64,000 nucleotides of DNA, taken from NCBI GenBank assembly GCA_963712815.1, contig CAVQJL010000001.1, forward strand, positions 62,001-126,000. Reading direction: 5' to 3'. The position numbers and the translations under genes are program-made. The notes under the pieces were generated by a model. That model did no database searches. It saw only the letters and a list, made by a program, of their open reading frames with translations, and was not told where the DNA came from. This document shows, piece by piece, positions 38,723 to 47,207 of this stretch (its first letter is position 1; each line of letters opens with the position of its first letter). The DNA is from RPQJ01 sp963712815 (GTDB taxonomy: Bacteria > Pseudomonadota > Gammaproteobacteria > Steroidobacterales > Steroidobacteraceae).

Positions 38723-39202
38723 GTGGAAGAAAACACGCGTCATGCACTGGATCGGTCGGATCGCCTCATTCTCGACCTGCTGCAGCGGGAGGGCGCCCTG
38801 CCGGTCGCCGAGGTGGCCGCTCGGACCGGGCTGTCGACCACGACCTGCTGGCGCCGCATCCAGCAGCTCGAGCAGGACGGCGTCATCCGCGGTCGGGTCG
38901 CCCTGCTCGACCGCTCGGCGCTCGGCCTCGACGTCACTATTTTCGCCCACGTTAAGCTCTCCACCCAGGGGCGCGACGCCATCGCCGCCTTTGCCGAGGC
39001 GATCCGCGAGCGGCCCGAGGTGCTCGACTGCTACACGACCATGGGCGAATGGGACTTCATGCTCCGCATCGTGACGAAGGACATCAAGGCCTACGAGGCC
39101 TTCTACCTCGACCACCTTTCGAAACTGCCGAACGTGCAGTCGATCAACTCCTCGGTGACTGTGACCGTCATCAAGGAGTCGACCGTGCTGCCGATCGAAT
39201 GA
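38723..39202 (+). CDS. bkdR: Lrp/AsnC-family transcriptional regulator (BkdR-like)
   Basis: A 159-residue regulator: winged/helix-turn-helix (DRLILDLLQREGALPVAEVA, ARTGLSTTTCWRRIQQLEQD) and a C-terminal RAM ligand domain (VLDCYTTMGEWDFMLRIVTK, FYLDHLSKLPNVQSINSSVT). Divergent from bkdA1, the arrangement of Pseudomonas bkdR, so it probably controls that operon in response to branched-chain amino acids. I chose GTG 38723; an ATG at 38690 is in frame and would extend it by 11 residues. Confidence 0.9.
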   Translation: MEENTRHALDRSDRLILDLLQREGALPVAEVAARTGLSTTTCWRRIQQLEQDGVIRGRVALLDRSALGLDVTIFAHVKLSTQGRDAIAAFAEAIRERPEVLDCYTTMGEWDFMLRIVTKDIKAYEAFYLDHLSKLPNVQSINSSVTVTVIKESTVLPIE

Positions 39203-39215
39203 GGCGCCGCGCGCA

Positions 39216-39788
39216 ATGACCCTGGCGCTGCAGCTGCTGTGGCTCGCCCTGCCGATCGTCGCGGCCGGCCTCGTGCACCTGATCGTCCTCAAGCTCGACC
39301 TGCTGCCCGGCCTGCGCCGCCTGCCGATCGACGGCGGACTCACGTTCCGCGGCCGCCGGCTGTTCGGTGACAACAAGACCTGGCGCGGCGCTGTCGTGAC
39401 GATAGGCACGACCACCGCCGCGGCCTGGCTGCTCGCGCATCTCCACGATTGTTGCTGGCCGCTGCCGACGCTCGTGCCCTTCGCCGAAACGCACCCGCTC
39501 GCCTGGGGACTGTTGCTCGGCACGGGCTACATCGCGGGCGAGCTGCCCAACAGCTTCGCCAAGCGCCAGCTCGGCATCGCGCCCGGCGCGTCCGGCCAGG
39601 GGATCGCGGGCCGCGCGTTCTGGGTCATCGACCAGGTCGACAGCCTCGCGGGCATGCTGCTGTTCATCGCGCCGGTGTGGCGCCCTTCGCTCGGGCTGCT
39701 GGGCCTGATCGTGGCGATCATGCTGGTGGCCCATCCGGTCAGCGCCTGGATCATGATGCTGTTCGGGCTGAAGGACCGTGTGGGTTGA
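39216..39788 (+). CDS. CarS-like CDP-archaeol synthase family membrane protein
   Basis: A 190-residue polytopic protein of the CDP-alcohol-lipid synthase family best known for archaeal CarS, which couples CTP to an unsaturated archaetidic acid. Signatures: GRRLFGDNKTWRGAVVTIGT after the first helix, GELPNSFAKRQLGIAPG, and FWVIDQVDSLAGMLLFIAPV. The bacterial substrate is not known; it would be a CDP-activated lipid. It starts 13 bases after the Lrp-type gene on the same strand. Confidence 0.85.
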   Translation: MTLALQLLWLALPIVAAGLVHLIVLKLDLLPGLRRLPIDGGLTFRGRRLFGDNKTWRGAVVTIGTTTAAAWLLAHLHDCCWPLPTLVPFAETHPLAWGLLLGTGYIAGELPNSFAKRQLGIAPGASGQGIAGRAFWVIDQVDSLAGMLLFIAPVWRPSLGLLGLIVAIMLVAHPVSAWIMMLFGLKDRVG

Positions 39789-39822
39789 GAGCGGCTACGA
39801 CTGCAAGACGAGGGAGAATCGC

Positions 39823-40212
39823 GTGACCGAGCACCCCATCGCCACCTGGCATCGACTCGTTCAGGAGCGCAACCCGCGCGGGCTCGATACGCTGCTGGAC
39901 CCCGACGCCGTGTTCGTTTCGCCCATCGTGCACGCACCGCAACGGGGGAAGGGCGTCGCGACGGCATACCTGACAGCGGCGTTCCAGGTGTTCTTCAATC
40001 CGACGTTCCGCTACGTCCGGCAGATCGTCGGGCCCACTGACGCGATGCTCGAGTTCGAAACCGAGATCGACGGCGTGCTCGTCAACGGAGTCGACATCAT
40101 CAAGTGGAACGAGGCGGGCCGCATCGTCGAGTTCAAGGTAATGCTTCGTCCGCTCAAGGCGATCAATCTCATTCATCAACGCATGGCGGCCATGCTGCAG
40201 GCCGGCCATTGA
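39823..40212 (+). CDS. NTF2-like (SnoaL-type) protein
   Basis: A 129-residue cone-fold protein: HRLVQERNPRGLDTLLDPDA, VFVSPIVHAPQRGKG, TAYLTAAFQVFFNP, LEFETEIDGVLVNGVDIIKW and GRIVEFKVMLRPLKAINLI match the pattern of small NTF2-like proteins that bind lipids or act as isomerases. No catalytic residues can be assigned. GTG 39823 is preceded by AGGGAGA; a longer frame starting in the carS-like gene is not protein-like. Confidence 0.8.
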   Translation: MTEHPIATWHRLVQERNPRGLDTLLDPDAVFVSPIVHAPQRGKGVATAYLTAAFQVFFNPTFRYVRQIVGPTDAMLEFETEIDGVLVNGVDIIKWNEAGRIVEFKVMLRPLKAINLIHQRMAAMLQAGH

Positions 40213-40298
40213 CCGCTTCGAGCGGACCGCACTTCGCGGTTCAGACTCCTGCCATGGTGACCTAGACTGTCACGACCGCCGACGCCCGGGAGGCAACC

Positions 40299-41228
40299 AT
40301 GACATCCGACCGCATCGACCGTCGTACAGTCGTGAAACTGGTGGCCGTTGCCGCCGCCGCCGCGATCGCACCGCCCGCAATGACGGCCGTGACACCACGC
40401 ACGATGGCCACTCGCAAGGTGCCGGGCTCGGGTGAGGAGATCCCTGTGATCGGCATGGGCTCATCGAACACGTTCGATGTCGGGAGCGCGACCGCGGAAC
40501 GTGCGCCGCTAGGCGACGTGCTCCGCGGCCTCGTCGCGGGCGGCGGCACGGTGATCGACACCTCGCCGATGTACGGGCGCGCCGAGACCGTGCTCGGGGA
40601 CCTCATCGATGAACTCGGGCTACGGCCGCGCCTGTGGCTCGCCACCAAGGTGTGGACCCGCGGTCGTACCGCGGGTGCGGCGCAGATCGAGCAGTCGTAC
40701 GCGCGGCTGAGAACCGAGCGCCTCGATCTGCTGCAGATCCACAACCTGCTCGACTGGCGCGAGCACGTGCCGACGATCCGGGCGCTGCAGGAATCCGGCA
40801 AGCTGCGCTACTCCGGCATCACGCACTACCGCGCCGACGCACACGCCGAACTCGAGCGCGTGCTGGGCGCCGAGCGCTTCGACTGGCTGCAGGTAAACTA
40901 CTCCCTCGCGGAGCCCGAGGCCGGGACGCGCCTGCTGCCCTTCTGCCGCGACAAGGGCATCGCCGTGATGGTGAATCGCCCGTTCGCAGACGGCGCGCTG
41001 TTCGCGCGCGTGCGCGGCAAGCCGCTGCCGGCGTGGGCAGCGGAGATTGGCTGCGCCAGCTGGGGACAGTTCTTTCTGCGCTGGGCGGCCTCCCACCCGG
41101 CAGTGACCTGCGTCATCCCAGCGACCTCGAAGCCTCGGCACATGGCCGACAACGTGGCGGCCGGACACGAGCCGCTGCCGGACGAGGCACAGCGGAAGCG
41201 GATGATGGAGTTCTGGACGACGCTGTAA
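40299..41228 (+). CDS. Tat-targeted aldo/keto reductase
   Basis: NADPH-type oxidoreductase with a TIM-barrel fold. The 309-residue protein opens with a Tat-like signal (IDRRTVVKLVAVAAAAAIAP, twin Arg at 8-9). The AKR tetrad is present: Asp87 and Tyr92 in VIDTSPMYGR, Lys117 in LATKVW, His148 in LLQIHNL. C-terminal cofactor region ATSKPRHMADN. Most AKRs are cytoplasmic, so export would be unusual. ATG 40299 is preceded by GGGAGG. Confidence 0.88.
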   Translation: MTSDRIDRRTVVKLVAVAAAAAIAPPAMTAVTPRTMATRKVPGSGEEIPVIGMGSSNTFDVGSATAERAPLGDVLRGLVAGGGTVIDTSPMYGRAETVLGDLIDELGLRPRLWLATKVWTRGRTAGAAQIEQSYARLRTERLDLLQIHNLLDWREHVPTIRALQESGKLRYSGITHYRADAHAELERVLGAERFDWLQVNYSLAEPEAGTRLLPFCRDKGIAVMVNRPFADGALFARVRGKPLPAWAAEIGCASWGQFFLRWAASHPAVTCVIPATSKPRHMADNVAAGHEPLPDEAQRKRMMEFWTTL

Positions 41229-41326
41229 CCCTCCGCGCCCCCTCGGCACATTCGCAAACCCTGCCTGCCGGTCCCGGCCGCCGCCGCGTGGCCAGCGGCC
41301 AATCGGGATTCGCTTGCAAAGATATT

Positions 41327-41357
41327 CCATATATGAGACAAATAATCCCATATATGG
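41327..41357. promoter_or_regulatory. Tandem CCATATATG operator overlapping the DUF6502 start
   Basis: CCATATATGA (41327-41336) and CCATATATGG (41348-41357) are repeated with 21 bases between centres, about two helical turns. They are also parts of a 10-bp inverted repeat (TCCATATATG / CATATATGGA). The second site contains the ATG at 41354. This AT island sits in otherwise GC-rich DNA, suggesting autoregulation by the product, though this is inferred. Confidence 0.7.
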
Positions 41358-42172
41358 AACACGAGCTCGAACGACCTGTCCTGACCGCCTGCCGACGGTG
41401 GCTCCGACCCGTCGCGCGGTGGCTGCTGCGGTCCGGGGTCACCTGGAAGGAGTTCGCGGAGTTGTCGCGAAGCGTGTTCGTCGTGACGGCCTCGGCGGAG
41501 TTCGGGATTCGCGGCCGCCCGACCAACGTGTCACGCGTTGCGCTGCTGACCGGACTTTCGCGCCGCGATGTGCGGCGCATCCAGGACGTCGCCAGTTCGT
41601 CGCTCCCGCAGGCCGCCGAGGAATCGCTGAACCATGCGAGCCGCGTGCTGACCGGCTGGCACCTCGATTCCGATTTCCTGGAACCGGACGGACGGCCGCG
41701 CGTCCTGCCCGCCGACGGTGCGACCGTCTCGTTCGCGCAGCTATTGCGTCGCTACGCCGGCGACATCCCGGCAACAGCACTGGTCAAGGAACTCGTCAAG
41801 TCGGGCTCCGTCGAGCGCCTGGACGACGGCTCATACCGGGCGCTGCGTCGCTACTACATGCCGCGGGCGATGGACGGTCGGGCCGTCGAGCGTTCCGGCA
41901 GCGTGCTCGCAGATCTCGCGACCACCCTTGAGCACAACCTCTCGCGCGAGCCAGGCGAGCCTTCGCGCTTCGAGGGCCGCGCCCAGAACAGCCGCATCGA
42001 CCCGCGCCACCTGCCCGCCTTCCGCGCCTTCATGGAGCGCGAGGCGCAGTCGATGCTCGAACGCGTGGACGACTGGCTCAGCACTCACGAGGCGCCGGCC
42101 GGGGAAGCGGGTCTGCGCCTCGGCATCGGCGTGTACGCGATACACGACACGACTTCTGGAGAACCAAGATGA
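41354..42172 (+). CDS. DUF6502 family protein (possible transcriptional regulator)
   Basis: A protein of 272 residues. N-terminal RWLRPVARWLLRSGVTWKEF and AELSRSVFVVTASAEFGIRG, then TNVSRVALLTGLSRRDVRRI, a helix-turn-helix-like stretch. The C-terminal half has a basic helix (ALRRYYMPRAMDGRAVERSG) and an acidic, helical tail. Family function is unknown; the HTH-like segment and the operator at its start suggest a DNA-binding role. Starts: ATG 41354 or ATG 41333 (adds seven residues). The stop overlaps the next gene's start as ATGA. Confidence 0.8.
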   Translation: MEHELERPVLTACRRWLRPVARWLLRSGVTWKEFAELSRSVFVVTASAEFGIRGRPTNVSRVALLTGLSRRDVRRIQDVASSSLPQAAEESLNHASRVLTGWHLDSDFLEPDGRPRVLPADGATVSFAQLLRRYAGDIPATALVKELVKSGSVERLDDGSYRALRRYYMPRAMDGRAVERSGSVLADLATTLEHNLSREPGEPSRFEGRAQNSRIDPRHLPAFRAFMEREAQSMLERVDDWLSTHEAPAGEAGLRLGIGVYAIHDTTSGEPR

Positions 42173-43602
42173 TCACTCGACCCCTGACTCCCTGGTTGCC
42201 TGCCCTGCTCGCCTTGTCACTGTCGGGCTGCGGAGGCGGGAGCGGCGGCGGAGGCGAAAACCAGATCAGCGGCATCGATCGCGGGGGCGTCACGATCGCC
42301 CAGGGTCCGATCAACGGCTTCGGCAGCGTGATCGTCAACGGGGTGCGCTACTCGACCGCCGGCGCCACGATCACGATCGACGACCAGCCGGGCACCGAGA
42401 GCGACCTGCGCGTGGGCCAGGTCGTCAAGGTCGAAGGCCGGCTGGACGCGGGCGGTGGGACTGGCACTGCGACCCGGATCTCCTACGACGACGACGTCGA
42501 AGGCCCGATCGACTCGATCGACCTCGCCTCAGGTACGCTCGTCGTGCTCGGCCAGACGGTCAAGGTCGGACCGTCCACCTCGTTCGATGATCGAATCTCA
42601 CCGCGGTCGCTGGCGGGCCTCGCGGTCGGCGATCGGATCGAGGTGAGCGGACTCGTCTCGGCCGGCGGCCGAATCGAAGCGACGCGCATCGAGCTCAAGT
42701 CCGCGTCGCCCGCGGTCGAATTGAAGGGCACGGCGGGTTCCGTGGACACGGTCACGCGCCGGCTGCGCATCAACGAGCAGCAGGTCGACTACTCCACCGC
42801 ACAGCTCAGCAACTTCCCGAGCGGCCAGCCCGCCAACGGCGACCTCGTCGAGGTGAAGGGCAGCGTCAACGGCTCCGGCGTGCTCGTTGCCACCCGCATC
42901 GAACGACGCAGCGCCGCCCTGGCAGGCACGACCGACGACTCCGCGGAGATCGAGGGACTGGTGACGCGCTTCGTCTCCGCCGCCGACTTCGACGTCTCCG
43001 GCCAGCGCGTGACGACCACCGCGAGCACGGTTTACGAGGACGGCACGGCCGCGAACATCGCGCTCGACGCCAACGTCGAGGTCGAGGGCGGCTTCGACGC
43101 GACGGGCCGCGTGGTCGCGCGCAAGGTGCAGTTCCGGCAGCGCAGCGACGTCGAGCTGGCCGGCGCCGTCGAGTCCGTCAACGCGTCGGCCGGGACGCTC
43201 GTGGTGCTCGGCGTGACGGTACGCACCAATTCGCTCACCCGCTACGAGGACCAGAGCTCTGCAGACGTGGAGCGTTTCGGCCTCGCGGATCTTCGCGTCG
43301 GGGACTACGTCGAGGTGCGCGCCTACCGCGATGCGGGCGGACTCGTCGCCACGCTGCTCGAGCGCGACGACCTCGAATCGGGCGTCGAGGTGGAGGGACC
43401 GGCAACGTCGGTCGCGGCGCCGAACCTCGTCGTGGGCGGCGTCTCGGTGACCACCGATTCGCGGACCGAATTCAGGAACAACGACGGCGGGTCGATCACG
43501 GCTTCAGCCTTCTTCGCCGCGGCCCCGGGTCGCGAGGTGAAGGTGCGCGGCACGATGGTCGGCAACGTCGTCCTGGCCGAACGGGCCGAGCTCGAGGACT
43601 GA
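42169..43602 (+). CDS. DUF5666 repeat lipoprotein
   Basis: A 477-residue lipoprotein (LALSLSGCGGGSGGGG; Cys is the likely lipidated residue). The body is about five to six repeats of a beta-barrel/OB-like DUF5666 unit, each with the pattern GPINGFGSVIVNGVRYSTAG, DLRVGQVVKVEGRLD, and LVVLGQTVKVGP. Strongly acidic, with no catalytic motif. Translation is coupled to the DUF6502 gene. Likely a periplasmic or surface protein. Confidence 0.85.
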   Translation: MITRPLTPWLPALLALSLSGCGGGSGGGGENQISGIDRGGVTIAQGPINGFGSVIVNGVRYSTAGATITIDDQPGTESDLRVGQVVKVEGRLDAGGGTGTATRISYDDDVEGPIDSIDLASGTLVVLGQTVKVGPSTSFDDRISPRSLAGLAVGDRIEVSGLVSAGGRIEATRIELKSASPAVELKGTAGSVDTVTRRLRINEQQVDYSTAQLSNFPSGQPANGDLVEVKGSVNGSGVLVATRIERRSAALAGTTDDSAEIEGLVTRFVSAADFDVSGQRVTTTASTVYEDGTAANIALDANVEVEGGFDATGRVVARKVQFRQRSDVELAGAVESVNASAGTLVVLGVTVRTNSLTRYEDQSSADVERFGLADLRVGDYVEVRAYRDAGGLVATLLERDDLESGVEVEGPATSVAAPNLVVGGVSVTTDSRTEFRNNDGGSITASAFFAAAPGREVKVRGTMVGNVVLAERAELED

Positions 43603-43675
43603 CCGGGAATCCGGGGTATGGCGGGCGCGCTTCGCGTCCGAACCGATCAGTGCCGGGCTTCAACAGAGGTGTGAG

Positions 43676-45479
43676 ATGAAATTGATCGAAAGCAGATACT
43701 TACTGGCGGCAGCAGTCTCGCTGCTCGTCGCCGCCTGTGGCGGCGGCAGTGGCGGGGACGGCGCCTCGGGCGGCGTTCCGCCGCCTGCCTCGCCGTCGAC
43801 GGGGGGTGCGCAGAAGACCGTGTTCGTCACGGGCGCGATCACCGGCTTCGGCAGCGTGATCGTGAACGGCGTGCGCTACGACACGACCGGGACCGAGGTG
43901 CGTATCGACGACCGGCCGGGCACGACGGCGGAACTGCGCGTCGGGCAGGTGATCCGGCTCGAGGCCCGGGTGGACGACCGTGGCCAGGCGCGGGCGATCC
44001 GCATCGAGGAGCGGCATCTCCTGCAAGGCTCGGTGCAGTCCATCGATGCGGCGACCGGGACCGTGACGGTGGCGGGACAGATCGTTCGCGTCGACGACGA
44101 GACGTCGTTCGACGACTCGATCGCCGGCGGTTCGCTGGGCGGCATCGCCGTGGGAGAGCGCATCGAAGTGCACGGATTCTCGGGCTCTGACGGACGCGCA
44201 CGCGCGACCCGCATCGACCGGGCCGAACCGGGCGAGGTCGAAGTGGAGGTCACGGGCCTCGTGACGAACCTCGATACGGTCGCGATGCGCTTCCGCGTCG
44301 GCAGCCTCGTCGTCGATCATTCGACCGCGACGCTCGAGGACTTCGGGTCCGCGGGCCTGCGCGACGGCGACCGCGTCGAGGTCAAGGGACGCGAGTTCCT
44401 CGCTGACGGCACGCTGCGCGCGACGCGCATCGAGAAGGAGGACGGCAGCACCGGCGGCAGTGCCGGCGCAGAGGCCGAGGTCGAGGGCCTCGTGACCCGC
44501 TTCGTCTCGGCGAGCGACTTCAGTGTCGCCGGGCAGGTCGTAACCACGACGGCGAGCACCGTCTACCTGAATGGCACCCCGGCCGACCTCGCGCTCGACC
44601 GCAAGGTCGAGGTCGAAGGCCGCCTGGATGCCGCTCGAGTGCTCGTCGCCGTCGAAGGTGGTCTTCAAGCGGGCCACGTCTGTCGCGCTGTCGGCGCCGG
44701 TCGAATCCGTCGACGTGGCGACGGGCACGGTACGCGCGCTCGGCATCGCCATCGCCGTGGACGCATCCACCCGTCGCGAGGACAAGGAGAGCGACGATCC
44801 GTTCTTCGCGCTGGACGACCTTCGGGTCGGCGACTGGATCGAGGTTAAGGGCTACCCGGACCCTGCCGCCACCGGACGGATGATCGCGACGCGTCTCGAG
44901 CGTGACGAGCCGGAGGACGAGGTCGAGCTGCGCGGCCTGGCGGACGGACTGCAGGCGCCCGGCTTCCGCATCCTCGGTGTCGCCATCGAGACCACGCCGG
45001 GCACGGAGTTCGAGGACGAGGATGCGCGGATCGATGCCGCGACGTTCTTCGCGCGCGCCGCGGGCCAGACGGTCGAGGTTGATGGTCGCTGGAACGGCAC
45101 GACGCTGATCGCCGACGAGGCCGAGATCGAGCGACACGCGGGCACGGCGCCGCCGCCTGCCCCGCCGCCGCCCGTGACGCCGCCGCCGGTCACACCTCCT
45201 CCTCCCGTCACGCCTCCTCCGGTGACACCGCCGCCGCCGGTCACTCCGCCTCCGCCCGTGACGCCCCCGGCGCTCGACGGTGCGGCGTTGTACTCGGCGA
45301 ACTGCTCGTCGTGCCACGGTGCGATCAATGCGATACGCAGCATGTCGGCCTCAAATCGCGAGGCGGCCGACTTCCGGCGCGCGATCAATGCCAATCGGGG
45401 CGGGATGGGCTTTCTCGCCTCCCTGACCGATGCGCAACTGCAGGCGATCGCAACCGCCATCGCGGCCGCGAATCCATAG
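43676..45479 (+). CDS. DUF5666 - cytochrome c fusion lipoprotein (one frameshift)
   Basis: About 600 residues: lipobox (LLVAACGGGSGG), DUF5666 repeats clearly paralogous to the preceding gene (GAITGFGSVIVNGVRYDTTG, DLRVGDWIEVKGYPDPA), a proline-rich linker of PPPPVTPP repeats at about 45150-45265, and a C-terminal cytochrome c domain with the heme motif CSSCH in ALYSANCSSCHGAI and a distal Met in RGGMGFLASLTDAQ. The frame breaks near 44640 (VLVA / KVVFKRATSV). ATG 43676 follows the preceding gene by 73 bases. A terminator follows. Confidence 0.85.
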
Positions 45480-45515
45480 GAATTCACGAACCCCGGACCT
45501 CCCCCGGTCCGACTC

Positions 45516-45549
45516 GGGCGGGTGGCGCAAGCCTCCCGCCCATTTTTTT
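45516..45549 (+). terminator. Rho-independent terminator after the DUF5666/cytochrome gene
   Basis: GGGCGGG (45516-45522) and CCCGCCC (45535-45541) with a 12-nt loop, then A and seven T. Confidence 0.9.
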
Positions 45550-47135
45550 CAGTCGCGCTTCAACGAAAGATCGCGTGAGGACAGCCGGCCCAGCGGGCTG
45601 GCCTCGACGCCGGTCACGGCAGGCTTCACGAGGCGCTTGGAGACGCGGAAGAAGAGCGGCACCACGGCGACGTCCTCGAGCAGCGTGGCCTCGGCCTCGG
45701 CGAGCAACGTCATCCGCTGCGCAGGCGTGGCGGCCGCCTGCGAATGCGCGAGCAGGCGGTCGTAGCGCTCGCTGCGATAGCCGAGCGTGTTCTGCGGGTT
45801 TCCGGTCCCGAACACGCCCGCGAAGGCTTCCGGATCCACGAAGTCGGCCGACCAGCCGAACCGGATCAGGTCGCACTCGCCAGGCGAGCGGCGCGTGTCG
45901 AGGTACACGCCCCACTCGAGTTCCACGATGCGGGTCTCGAGATCGAGTGCGGTGCGCCACAGGTCCGCCAGCGCGACGGCCGTGCGGTGGTGATTCACGC
46001 TTGCATCCGTACACAGCGTCAGAGTCGCCGGCGCGCCGCCGCGGGAACGGGCCGCGGACCAGAGCCGGCGGGCCGTATCGACGGCCTGGTCGTAGGGAAG
46101 ACCCTGCCAGGCAAACCGGGCCGGCGCGTAACCGGCGATCCCCGGCGGAATCCAGCCGTAGGCTGGGATCTCGCCCGCACCCGTGACCTGGCGGGTGATG
46201 CGCCCGCGATCCACGGCCATCGCCAGGGCGGTGCGTGCGTCTCGGTCGGACAGTCGCTCCATGTTGACCGCGTAGGCGTAGACGCCGAGGTACGGTGCGA
46301 CGTGCAACTCGTCGGGCAGCTCGTCCCGCAGCGAGGCGACGTGCGTGTTCGGCACCTCGCTGGTGATGTCGAGTTCGCCGGTGCGGTAGAGCTTCAGCTC
46401 GGTGCCGAGGTCCTGCAGCGTGAGGTAGGTTACCTGGTCGAGTGCGACGGCGGCCGCGCCCCAGTAGAAGGGGTTGCGCTCGAGGACCAGGCGCTCGCCG
46501 ATCACGCGTTCGCGCAATCGGAACGGACCGCTGACGGGCGTCGCGACGTCGAACCGGTTGTGCGGGTATCGCGGGGCTGCCGCAGGCAGCGCGAGCAGGG
46601 CCGGAAGCTGGGGCAGCGGGCGCGCAAGGTTGAGGCGCAGGTGCCTCGCATCCAGGGTCTCGACGGTCCGCAACGACTCGAAAAGGCCCGCGTAGGGCGC
46701 CTGAGAATCCGGCTGACCGAGTGCGAGCAGCCCGGAGGCGAAGTGCTGCGCATCGAGCGACTCGCCATTGGACCACCTGAGCCCGTCACGCAGCCGAAAC
46801 AGGTAGCTGAGTCCGTCCACGGACACTTCCCAGGACTCGGCGGCTCCGGGGCGGACCGAACCGTCGGATCCCGTCCTCGTCAGTCCCTCGTGAAGCTCAG
46901 CCGCGATCGCGAGCGCAGCGTTGTCCTCGGCGAGCCGAGGGTCGAGCGTGTCCGGCTCGGCGCCGAGTCCGCGACGCAGCTGCAACGGCTCCGGGGGATC
47001 CGCTTCGACGTGGGGTTGGTCGCGGCCGCTGCAGGCGGCCGTCGCCACACCGAAGGCGACGCAGGTGATCCCGGCTACGCGCAGTGAGGATCGGCGCCTG
47101 CACCGTTCAGCACCGGATGGATGCGTGAGCCTCAT
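45549..47135 (-). CDS. ABC transporter peptide-binding lipoprotein (OppA family 5)
   Basis: Periplasmic peptide/solute-binding protein of 528 residues with a lipobox (VATAACSG). Family 5 SBP blocks: LRRGLGAEPDTLDPRLAEDN, GLTRTGSDGSVRPGAAESWE, FRLRDGLRWSNGESLDAQHF, VSGPFRLRERVIGERLVLER, AVDRGRITRQVTGAGEIPAY and FGWSADFVDPEAFAGVFGTG. Intact. No permease or ATPase genes lie next to it; the TPP enzyme gene is upstream on the same strand (72 bases). Confidence 0.9.
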   Translation of the reverse strand: MRLTHPSGAERCRRRSSLRVAGITCVAFGVATAACSGRDQPHVEADPPEPLQLRRGLGAEPDTLDPRLAEDNAALAIAAELHEGLTRTGSDGSVRPGAAESWEVSVDGLSYLFRLRDGLRWSNGESLDAQHFASGLLALGQPDSQAPYAGLFESLRTVETLDARHLRLNLARPLPQLPALLALPAAAPRYPHNRFDVATPVSGPFRLRERVIGERLVLERNPFYWGAAAVALDQVTYLTLQDLGTELKLYRTGELDITSEVPNTHVASLRDELPDELHVAPYLGVYAYAVNMERLSDRDARTALAMAVDRGRITRQVTGAGEIPAYGWIPPGIAGYAPARFAWQGLPYDQAVDTARRLWSAARSRGGAPATLTLCTDASVNHHRTAVALADLWRTALDLETRIVELEWGVYLDTRRSPGECDLIRFGWSADFVDPEAFAGVFGTGNPQNTLGYRSERYDRLLAHSQAAATPAQRMTLLAEAEATLLEDVAVVPLFFRVSKRLVKPAVTGVEASPLGRLSSRDLSLKRD

Positions 47136-47207
47136 GCGCGCAGATCATACGTGCGCCGCATCTGGAACGCGCGCAGGCGACGGCGCCGGCGGACGGCGAA
47201 CCTGTGG

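Noticed and set aside
41348..41357. CCATATATGG matches a eukaryotic CArG box
   Set aside because: MADS-box regulators are not expected here; the 21-bp spacing and start-codon overlap fit a bacterial operator.
45150..45265. Repetitive CCNCCNCCNGTCAC tract resembling a CRISPR or tandem repeat array
   Set aside because: It is in frame and encodes the PPPPVTPP linker; units are short and irregular with no spacers.
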